DNA of 5,310 nucleotides from Veillonellaceae bacterium UBA5809 (lineage in GTDB: Bacteria > Bacillota > Negativicutes > Veillonellales > Dialisteraceae), in assembly GCA_002417965.1 (NCBI GenBank), contig DIDD01000111.1, forward strand, positions 1 to 5,310, in the 5' to 3' direction. Positions 1 to 5,310 of this stretch are shown one piece after another. Position 1 is the stretch's first letter, and each line of letters begins with the position of its first letter. The translations under genes and the position numbers were made by a program. The notes beneath the pieces are model-generated. The model did not search any database and had not been told where the DNA came from. It worked only from the letters and a program-made list of their open reading frames with translations.

Positions 1-509
1 CAGGCATTCTTTTCGGCGGGCATGGAATTGATGAAGGAATCCGGAGTTATCTCCAGGAAACCTATCATATGATGATCGGGAGCCAGGAAGCCGAAGAAAT
101 TAAAAGAGAAATGGTTTCTGTGATGAAGCCTCAGGAAGACCGCACATTTGTCGTGCGGGGACGGAGGACGCACGATGGTGTCGAGGTCGTGACGGAGCTG
201 TCGGCCCGAGAACTGTATCCGGTCATGCAGATGCTTCTCATGCCGGTGATTCAGCTGGTCAAGAAAGTGCTCCGGTCGGCTTCCCCGGAGATGGCTGAGG
301 ATCTTTTGCGGAACGGTCTTCTCTTATCGGGGGGATCGGCTCTTCTGAAGGGCATCAGTGACTGGATTGCCCATGAAATAGGGATTCCCGTTCTGGTGGC
401 CCAGTCACCGGAGGATACGGTGGCGGCAGGCTGCGGTACGGCTCTTTCAGAATATCGGAGAATTCCGTATCTGATTGAAGACGGGGAACAATATTACGGA
501 GGTATGTAA
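1..509 (+). CDS. mreB: Rod shape-determining protein MreB, C-terminal part (5' end outside window)
   Basis: Bacterial actin homologue that forms membrane-bound filaments and organises the elongasome. The reading frame is open from base 3 to the TAA at 507-509, giving 168 residues, about half of the usual ~340; the N-terminal ATPase lobe lies off the left edge. Visible MreB hallmarks, in order, are the stretch GGHGIDEGIRSYLQE followed by IGSQEAEEIK (compare the family's GG-x-x-x-DEAI and IGERTAEEIK), the VVRGRR strand, the nucleotide-pocket loop LLLSGGSALLKG at about fragment residues 105-116, and the IPVLVAQSPEDTVAAGCG segment. The ATG at 69 is internal, not the start. Oddities: the phosphate-loop motif reads GGS where MreB normally has GGG, and the GTGKAL-like motif reads AGCGTAL, so this is a rather divergent MreB. 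An Mbl/MreBH-type paralogue cannot be excluded from half a protein, but the mreCD neighbours favour mreB. The mreC start follows 3 bases after the stop. Confidence 0.93.
   Translation, partial: GILFGGHGIDEGIRSYLQETYHMMIGSQEAEEIKREMVSVMKPQEDRTFVVRGRRTHDGVEVVTELSARELYPVMQMLLMPVIQLVKKVLRSASPEMAEDLLRNGLLLSGGSALLKGISDWIAHEIGIPVLVAQSPEDTVAAGCGTALSEYRRIPYLIEDGEQYYGGM
498..502 (+). promoter_or_regulatory. Ribosome binding site of mreC
   Basis: A perfect GGAGG lies inside the last codons of mreB, 10 bases upstream of a GTG. It supports the GTG at 513 as the mreC start over the in-frame ATG at 540, which falls just before the transmembrane segment and has no comparable site upstream. It implies that mreC translation is coupled to mreB. 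Confidence 0.75.
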
Positions 510-512
510 GTC

Positions 513-1427
513 GTGTTTTTTTTCGGAAAACGTAAAATAATGGGTGTCATGGTGATTTTCGTTCTTTTGGCACTCTTTGGATGGCTTTGGAAACACCGCG
601 AATCGGTGCCTTTTATTTCGCAGCCTTTATCAGCGGCAGCTGCGCCTTTCCAGTATGGGACAAGCCGTTTCTCACAGGGAATTCATACAGGAATTGCCGT
701 TGTTGACCAGGCGCTGAACCGCTGGCAGGAACTGGAAGCCCTCCGCAGTGAAAACGGGGCCCTCCGCGCAGAACAGGCCCAGTACGGGGAAATTCTGGCG
801 GAAAATATCCGCCTTCGGAAAATGCTCGATTTTAAATCAGGATATACACAGTTCCAGCTGCTGGGCGCCAGCGTCATTTCCCGTGACTACGGCGTGTGGA
901 CGGATACAGTTGTGATTGACCGCGGAGAAGACAGCGGCATTAAAAAATACATGCCGGTCATTGTGCCTCAGGGACTGGTGGGGTTTGTCAGTGAAGTGTA
1001 TGCCAATTCCGCCCGTGTCCAGCTGCTGACGGATCCCCGCACCTCGGTGGGGGCCATTGTGCAGCGCCCGGCGTCCCGTGTGGCTTCTCTGGTGACGGGA
1101 AGCGGCAATTTTCCCGGGCAGCTTTTATTCGTCAATATCCCGAAGGAAGCGGACGTGGTCAAGGGAGACATGCTGGTTACCTCGGGGTACGGCGGCGTTT
1201 ACCCCCATGGACTTCTGATCGGGACTGTGGGGCAGGTGGAGTCGGATCCGGCAGGAATTGTGAAGGAGATTTTTGTGCAGCCTTCCGCCGACTTCCGGTA
1301 TATGGAAGAGGTTTTTGTCATTACGGATCATATCCAGAAAACGGCTCCTGCAGAGATTAAGCCCCAGCTCCCCGTCACGGAACCGCCTATGAATCCGAAT
1401 GCCCGTCAGGCAGGTGATAAGCAGTGA
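513..1427 (+). CDS. mreC: Rod shape-determining protein MreC
   Basis: Single-pass membrane protein whose extracytoplasmic part bridges MreB/MreD to PBP2 and activates the RodA-PBP2 synthase. The 304 residues match the family's usual ~280-350. Order of parts: short basic cytoplasmic N-terminus (GKRK), a transmembrane helix at about 10-26, a coiled coil at about 65-105 with the typical ALRSENGALRAE and ENIRLRKML heptads, then the two beta-barrel lobes at about 112-272. The family signature VTSGYGGVYPHGLLIG sits at 222-237, and LLTDPRTSVGAIVQR at 171-185 is also typical. The tail from about 276 is proline-rich and probably disordered. GTG start chosen from the GGAGG 10 bases upstream. Codons 2-4 contain a run of eight T. 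The stop overlaps the mreD start by four bases (GTGA), so the two are translationally coupled. Confidence 0.96.
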   Translation: MFFFGKRKIMGVMVIFVLLALFGWLWKHRESVPFISQPLSAAAAPFQYGTSRFSQGIHTGIAVVDQALNRWQELEALRSENGALRAEQAQYGEILAENIRLRKMLDFKSGYTQFQLLGASVISRDYGVWTDTVVIDRGEDSGIKKYMPVIVPQGLVGFVSEVYANSARVQLLTDPRTSVGAIVQRPASRVASLVTGSGNFPGQLLFVNIPKEADVVKGDMLVTSGYGGVYPHGLLIGTVGQVESDPAGIVKEIFVQPSADFRYMEEVFVITDHIQKTAPAEIKPQLPVTEPPMNPNARQAGDKQ

Positions 1428-1915
1428 GCCGTCTGTCCTGGTTCGGATTTGGCCTGGCTGTATTTTTTCTGCAGTCATCGGTGCTTCCATTTTTGTTTTC
1501 TTCCTTCTGGGTTCCTGATCTGTGGCTGACGGCCATGATCCTGACCGGGGTCATTTACCGTCCCCAGGACATGATCGTCATGGCTATGGCCGCTGGCATG
1601 ATTCAGGATCTGGTGATGGGAAATTTTTTCGGGCTTCATCTTTTTCCTTATCTGGCGGTTGCTTTTGTGATGACGCTGGGAGGAAGAGAAAAATATAACA
1701 GGCAGTGGTTTGTATCCATGACAGCCGTCATGGGCGGAACCTGTCTGTACATTCTGGCGGCGGCTGCCGTGATCTGGGCGGCCGGCGGACATATATGGCC
1801 TGTGCCCTATCTTCTGCATCAGGGAATTCCCCTGATCATGATGAACGGCACGGCGGCTGTCGTTATGCATTATGTGCTGTGGGAATTAAAGCATGAAAGG
1901 GAATCCAGATGGTAA
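1424..1915 (+). CDS. mreD: Rod shape-determining protein MreD
   Basis: Small polytopic inner-membrane partner of MreC in the elongasome. The 163 residues match the usual ~160-180. The protein is strongly hydrophobic, with about five to six predicted membrane helices (roughly 7-27, 32-45, 48-66, 70-87, 96-119 and 131-154) and a charged C-terminus. MreD-like features are the early FLQSSVLPFL segment, the conserved PDL at 31-33, AGMIQDLVMGNFFGLH at about 57-72 (family pattern G-x-x-x-D followed by G-x-H), and the family-typical length and gene position. Start: GTG at 1424 inside the mreC stop (4-base overlap), preceded by AGGTG at 1412-1416 with a 7-base gap. Its end overlaps mrdA by seven bases. 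MreD diverges quickly in sequence, so the call rests on topology, motifs and the mreC neighbour together. Confidence 0.93.
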   Translation: MSRLSWFGFGLAVFFLQSSVLPFLFSSFWVPDLWLTAMILTGVIYRPQDMIVMAMAAGMIQDLVMGNFFGLHLFPYLAVAFVMTLGGREKYNRQWFVSMTAVMGGTCLYILAAAAVIWAAGGHIWPVPYLLHQGIPLIMMNGTAAVVMHYVLWELKHERESRW

Positions 1916-3771
1916 AGAAAAAATTTCGGCCTCCATTTCTGGATGAGCTGATTAAAAACCGGGGGGAATCCCGGTATGCCAAGCTGCTCTATGTGGCGGT
2001 GGCGCTTCTTGCCCTGTTGGGAGCCCGTCTGTTTTATATGCAGATCGTAGAAGGAGCGGATTATAAAGAACAGGCGGACGGCAACCGCATCCGCCAGGTA
2101 TCGGTGCAGGCTGCACGGGGTGTTATGTATGACAGAAACGGCGTCATTCTGGCAGGCTCCAGACCGGCCTACAGTGTCGTCATTGCTGCGGAAAACAGGA
2201 AACAGGTGCTTCAGGGGGAAGAACTGCAGCGTTTGTCGGGCATGCTGAAAATAACACCGGCCGATCTGGAAGCAAAGATAAAAAAACAGGGAAATGCATT
2301 TGGTCCTGTGTATCTGGCCAATGACGTGGGTTTGGATGTGGTTACGCAGATTGAAGAGCGGAAATCTGAATTCCCGGGCATTGAGATTGAAATGCAGCCC
2401 GTCAGAGTTTATCCGTTCCAGGAAGCAGGCGCCCAGGTTCTCGGCTATGTGGGAGATGCAGGGCCTGATGACAAAATGCCTGACGGCAGGGCATATCCTT
2501 CAGGTACGCTGATCGGACGGGCAGGACTGGAGCGGGAGTATAATGAATATCTGATGGGGCAGAACGGATCACGGCGGGCCGAGGTTGATGCGACGGGGCA
2601 GATTGTGCGCTATTTCAACGATGTGCCGGCGGCGGCAGGCCACAATATCCGGCTGACGCTGGATGCCCGTCTGCAGGAAGCCACGGAAAAAGCCATTATA
2701 GAGCAGATTCAGATTCTGAACCGGTCCCATATGTATCCCACGGGTGTTTCGGCCGTGGCAATTGACCCGAACAGCGGGGCTGTTCTGGCCATGGTAAACT
2801 GGCCGTCTTTTAATCCCAACGAATTCAGCCGCGGGATTACAGCCTCTGAATGGAATTCAATCATCCAAAACCCCAATCACCCCATGCAGGACAGGGCGAT
2901 TTCAGCCATGTATCCTCCCGGATCGACATTTAAGGTTGTTACGGGGGCGGCAGGACTGGAAAATAAAGTCATTACACCGGAGGAACAGATTTTTGACAAT
3001 GGCCGCCACTGGCTGATTGATAAAAGAAATGCAGGAGGCGAAGCTTTCGGGTGGATTAATTTCTACGGAGCCGTAGCCAAATCGGATAATGTATATTTTT
3101 ATGAAGTCGGACGCCGGCTCGGAATCGATAAAATTTCCGCCATGGCCCGTTCCTTCGGGCTGGGACAGAAAACAGGCATTGATCTGGAAGGTGAGTCAGA
3201 AGGAAATGTAGCCAGTGAAGAATATAAAAGGAAGGTCTTCAATCAGGACTGGTATCTGGGAGAGACATTTGATGCGGCTATCGGACAGAGTTATACGCTG
3301 GCCACGCCGCTTCAGATGGCGATGATCTATGCGTCCATAGCCAATGGAGGATTTCGGTTCCAGCCGTATCTGGTCAACCGGGTGGATGATCTGGACGGGA
3401 ATCCCCTGAAGATTTTTTCGCCGAAGAAACTGGGAACTCTTCCGGTTTCAAAGGCCAATCTGGATGTGATCAGGACGGCGCTCCGCGGCGTCATGGAGAG
3501 AGGCGGGACAGGAGGAGACCTCTTCGGCTCCTATCCGGTGGCACTGGCCGGGAAGTCAGGGACTGCGGAAACAGGAGGACTTGATAATGGGTGGTTTGTG
3601 GCCTACGGGCCTTATGACAAACCGGAGATTGTCGTTCTTGCCATGTTTGAACACAGCGGATACGGGGCTGATTCTTCAGCGCCTGTGGTAAAGAAAATCC
3701 TGGACTGCTATTTCCATCTGGGCGAATATGCCAAACCGGCTTCGTCCCGGAATCAGGCTGGATCCAGGTAA
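1909..3771 (+). CDS. mrdA: Penicillin-binding protein 2 (elongasome D,D-transpeptidase)
   Basis: Class B PBP that cross-links peptidoglycan during lateral wall growth, working with RodA; a beta-lactam target. The 620 residues are normal for PBP2. A short basic cytoplasmic N-terminus is followed by a membrane anchor at about 24-45. The pedestal/dimerisation region is at about 60-240, with the conserved ARGVMYDRNGVILA at 69-82, VRVYPFQEAGAQVLGYVG at 165-182 and GRAGLEREYNEYLMGQNG at 203-220. The transpeptidase domain runs from about 255 to 595. All three active-site motifs are present: S339-T-F-K342 within YPPGSTFK, S392-D-N394, and K549-S-G-T552. The enzyme therefore looks catalytically intact. 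Start: ATG at 1909 overlaps the end of mreD and has AAGGGA at 1897-1902 with a 6-base gap. The stop TAA lies 14 bases before the minD start. FtsI/PBP3-like class B enzymes share the motifs, but the mreD and rodA neighbours fix this as the elongation PBP. Confidence 0.96.
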   Translation: MVKKKFRPPFLDELIKNRGESRYAKLLYVAVALLALLGARLFYMQIVEGADYKEQADGNRIRQVSVQAARGVMYDRNGVILAGSRPAYSVVIAAENRKQVLQGEELQRLSGMLKITPADLEAKIKKQGNAFGPVYLANDVGLDVVTQIEERKSEFPGIEIEMQPVRVYPFQEAGAQVLGYVGDAGPDDKMPDGRAYPSGTLIGRAGLEREYNEYLMGQNGSRRAEVDATGQIVRYFNDVPAAAGHNIRLTLDARLQEATEKAIIEQIQILNRSHMYPTGVSAVAIDPNSGAVLAMVNWPSFNPNEFSRGITASEWNSIIQNPNHPMQDRAISAMYPPGSTFKVVTGAAGLENKVITPEEQIFDNGRHWLIDKRNAGGEAFGWINFYGAVAKSDNVYFYEVGRRLGIDKISAMARSFGLGQKTGIDLEGESEGNVASEEYKRKVFNQDWYLGETFDAAIGQSYTLATPLQMAMIYASIANGGFRFQPYLVNRVDDLDGNPLKIFSPKKLGTLPVSKANLDVIRTALRGVMERGGTGGDLFGSYPVALAGKSGTAETGGLDNGWFVAYGPYDKPEIVVLAMFEHSGYGADSSAPVVKKILDCYFHLGEYAKPASSRNQAGSR

Positions 3772-3772
3772 T

Positions 3773-3778
3773 GGGAGG
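3773..3778 (+). promoter_or_regulatory. Ribosome binding site that fixes the minD start at 3786
   Basis: GGGAGG sits 7 bases before the ATG at 3786. An in-frame ATG at 3771 overlaps the mrdA stop (TAATG), but the purine-rich site lies downstream of it and it has no good site of its own. The 3786 start also gives the normal MinD N-terminus, in which the nucleotide-binding loop begins at about residue 10. Confidence 0.8.
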
Positions 3779-3785
3779 GAAAGCG

Positions 3786-4643
3786 ATGAAAGGCCGTATC
3801 ATGGCTGTTATGTCCGGCAAGGGCGGTGCCGGAAAAACGATGATGACCGTATCTCTGGGAGCGGCTTTGGCCCGCATGGGGAAAAAGGTGCTTCTCGTAG
3901 ATGCCGATATGGGGCTCCGTGATCTGGACCTCGCAGTGGGGCAGGAAAATGAGGTTTTTTATACACTGTGGGATCTGGCGCGGGGAAAGTGTTTTGAACG
4001 GGATGCCCTGATAGCGGTGGATAAACATCTGGATTTTCTGGCAGCGGCCCAGACAGAGACCTGGGAAGATGTGGATCCGGAAGCGGTATCGACAGTTTTT
4101 GAAGATCTGCGGGACCGTTATGATGCGGTGCTGATTGACTGCCCTGCCGGCGTGGGGGAAGGAATCCGCTTTGCCCGGTCAGTGGCGGGCGAGGCTGCCG
4201 TTGTGGTCAACCCGACATGGATTTCACGGAGAGATGCGGAAAGGACACTGCAGGTGCTGGGGCCTAAATATCCGTCTTTTATTCTTTTTAATAATTTTTA
4301 TTTTTCCGGAAAGGGCAGTCTCTCTTTTCAGGAAATGTATGATGCCATGGAGCCGGAGCATTTTCTGGGCGTGATCCCCCATTCCGGTGAGGCGGAACAG
4401 CTGATGCAGGAGGGCCGTCTCCATGAGTTTTCCGATACGGGGGCTTTTGGAACGGCCCTGTCCATGGCAGCCCGTGTATTCTGGGACGACAAGGAATATA
4501 CACAGATGCAGTGGGAGAGAATTTTAAGAATGGAAGAGCATCACCGTGGAACGGAGCATGCCGGACAGGCGGATGCTGCTGTATCCAGAGGGCTGCGCGG
4601 ACGGATCCGTTATCCGGGAAACTGGAAAAACAGGAGAGGATGA
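3786..4643 (+). CDS. minD: Divergent MinD-family (ParA/MinD deviant Walker) ATPase
   Basis: MinD normally dimerises with ATP on the membrane, recruits the FtsZ inhibitor MinC, and is released by MinE. Seen here (285 residues, start 3786): deviant Walker A SGKGGAGKT at 10-18 with signature lysine K12 and K17; switch I VDADMGLRDLDL at 38-49 with D41 at the E. coli D40 position; Walker B IDCPAG at 117-122; and LGVIP at 194-198. The GLRxLDL motif points to MinD rather than ParA, Soj or FlhG. Odd points: usual R-N reads R45-D46; the Glu normally following PAGI is Gly (G124); the NPEVSSVRDADR-type helix reads NPTWISRRDAER (142-153); and the stretch from about 168 is weakly MinD-like. The tail (250-285) is polar and basic and shows no typical amphipathic membrane-targeting helix. 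No minC precedes it and no minE follows it. ATP binding is probably retained. A role in septum placement is unproven here. Confidence 0.82.
   Translation: MKGRIMAVMSGKGGAGKTMMTVSLGAALARMGKKVLLVDADMGLRDLDLAVGQENEVFYTLWDLARGKCFERDALIAVDKHLDFLAAAQTETWEDVDPEAVSTVFEDLRDRYDAVLIDCPAGVGEGIRFARSVAGEAAVVVNPTWISRRDAERTLQVLGPKYPSFILFNNFYFSGKGSLSFQEMYDAMEPEHFLGVIPHSGEAEQLMQEGRLHEFSDTGAFGTALSMAARVFWDDKEYTQMQWERILRMEEHHRGTEHAGQADAAVSRGLRGRIRYPGNWKNRRG
4632..4639 (+). promoter_or_regulatory. Ribosome binding site of rodA
   Basis: AGGAGAGG lies within the last codons of minD, 8 bases before the ATG at 4648. It supports that start and suggests rodA translation is coupled to minD. The rodA frame is also open further upstream (from 4528), but no candidate start there has as good a site. 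Confidence 0.72.
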
Positions 4644-4647
4644 ATCT

Positions 4648-5310
4648 ATGGAGGCATTGAACTATTGGAGACGGATGGATCAGACACTTCTGATTACAGT
4701 TCTGGTTCTGGCGGCGATCGGAATTACCGTGATTGCCAGCGCTACCCATGCCAATATGACAGATCTGCAGAACCGTTTTGATTTTGTGGTCCGCCAGTCT
4801 GTTTTCTTTTTTGTGGGGCTGACAGCCGCCGGATTTGGACTCCGGTTTGATTATAGGAAGCTGTACCGCTGGGTTCCGCTGCTTTACTGTGTGAATGCGT
4901 TGATCCTGCTGGTTGTTAAATTTGCAGGCACCAGTGCGCTGGGCGCACAGCGGTGGATACAGATCGGGCCGATTACACTGCAGCCTTCGGAGTTTGCTAA
5001 ATTGTTTATGATTATATGCCTGGCCCGGCTGCTTTCGAATCATCCTGAAGGATTTCAGACGTGGAAGAGTCTTCTTCCCGTTGCCGGACTGATGATTCTT
5101 CCTTTTTTTCTGGTATTTATTCAGCCGGATCTCGGAACCAGCCTGGTCTTCGGAGCGATTGCACTGGGCATGCTTTTCCTGAGCGGCCTCCGTATGAAGC
5201 TGCTGAAGCAGGCAGTGCTGGCCCTTCTGGTCATGCTGCCTCCCATATGGATGTTTTTGCTTCATGATTATCAGAAAGAAAGAATTCTGGTTTTGTTCGA
5301 TCCTCAAATG
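4648..5310 (+). CDS. rodA: RodA, SEDS-family peptidoglycan glycosyltransferase, N-terminal part (3' end outside window)
   Basis: Polytopic membrane enzyme that polymerises lipid II into glycan strands and forms a complex with PBP2 during elongation. The frame is open from 4648 to the window edge: 221 residues of an expected ~370-400. Visible parts are a short cytoplasmic N-terminus, membrane helices at about 14-33, 47-66, 72-92, 112-130, 142-158, 165-181 and 187-206, and the SEDS signatures GAQRWIQIGPITLQPSEFAK (99-118), QPDLGTSLVF (159-168, with D161) and HDYQKERILVLFDP (206-219). The last is the RodA form of the motif and separates it from FtsW and SpoVE, as does the mrdA neighbour. The catalytic aspartate, expected in a later HTDFIFA-like loop, lies past the edge and cannot be checked. 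It starts 4 bases after the minD stop, which leaves no space for minE. Confidence 0.95.
   Translation, partial: MEALNYWRRMDQTLLITVLVLAAIGITVIASATHANMTDLQNRFDFVVRQSVFFFVGLTAAGFGLRFDYRKLYRWVPLLYCVNALILLVVKFAGTSALGAQRWIQIGPITLQPSEFAKLFMIICLARLLSNHPEGFQTWKSLLPVAGLMILPFFLVFIQPDLGTSLVFGAIALGMLFLSGLRMKLLKQAVLALLVMLPPIWMFLLHDYQKERILVLFDPQM

Noticed and set aside
500..525. Intrinsic terminator between mreB and mreC because of the T run
   Set aside because: I see no G+C-rich hairpin just upstream of the eight T, and the run encodes the first residues of MreC.
1125..1870. Minus-strand open frames opposite mreC and mreD
   Set aside because: They overlap confident genes on the other strand, have no recognisable domains and end arbitrarily across gene borders.
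3771..3785. Earlier minD start at ATG 3771 (TAATG with the mrdA stop)
   Set aside because: The strong GGGAGG lies downstream of this ATG, and the five extra residues are not typical of MinD.
3728..3922. Small plus-strand open frame across the mrdA-minD junction as a candidate minC remnant
   Set aside because: Its translation shows no MinC-like features and it is an out-of-frame shadow of mrdA and minD.
4266..4295. Internal promoter in minD (TAATAAT as -10)
   Set aside because: The base stretch at the expected -35 position (4266-4271) does not resemble TTGACA, and A+T-rich Phe/Asn/Ile codons explain the -10-like string.
4528..4647. In-frame upstream extension of rodA, with possible starts at GTG 4546 and ATG 4558
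   Set aside because: The frame is open for 40 codons, but ATG 4558 has its purine run too close and GTG 4546 has only a weak site (GGAAGAG). The ATG at 4648 has AGGAGAGG at proper spacing and gives a normal RodA N-terminus.
4288..5307. Long minus-strand open frame of about 339 codons opposite the minD end and rodA
   Set aside because: It lies antisense to clear rodA and minD coding sequence. Its translation is rich in Q, H, K and N with no domain or membrane pattern, as expected for the reverse complement of a hydrophobic gene.

Overview
The window is a tightly packed, entirely plus-strand piece of a cell-shape operon (mreB-mreC-mreD-mrdA-minD-rodA). Every base lies in or within a few bases of a gene. 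I see no RNA gene, mobile element, CRISPR array, terminator or convincing promoter. The first gene (mreB) is cut by the left edge and the last (rodA) by the right edge.

Layout: 1-509 is the C-terminal half of the actin homologue MreB. 513-1427 is mreC (GTG start). 1424-1915 is mreD (GTG start, 4-base overlap with mreC). 1909-3771 is mrdA, encoding the elongation transpeptidase PBP2 (7-base overlap with mreD). 3786-4643 is a MinD-family ParA-like ATPase. 4648-5310 is the N-terminal ~221 residues of the SEDS glycosyltransferase RodA. The rodA frame is open to the window edge with no stop.

How they work together: MreB filaments with MreC and MreD form the membrane scaffold of the elongasome (Rod complex). 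RodA polymerises lipid II and PBP2 cross-links the new glycan. MinD normally positions the division septum together with MinC and MinE, so its place between the two synthetic enzymes links elongation and division-site genes in one transcript.

Organism: mreBCD-mrdA-min-rodA order, about 50-55% G+C by eye, strong GGAGG-type ribosome binding sites and GTG starts fit a Firmicutes-type bacterium. My best guess is Negativicutes (Veillonellaceae/Dialister-like). This comes from remembered gene order, not from a search.

The point most worth a second look is minD. In many relatives, as I recall, this slot holds minC-minD-minE. Here there is no room for minC (14 bases between mrdA and minD) or minE (4 bases between minD and rodA). 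The MinD protein keeps its ATPase motifs, but positions that face partners in E. coli MinD are altered, and it lacks the usual C-terminal membrane-targeting helix. It may be a Min protein left alone and repurposed, or one that is decaying.
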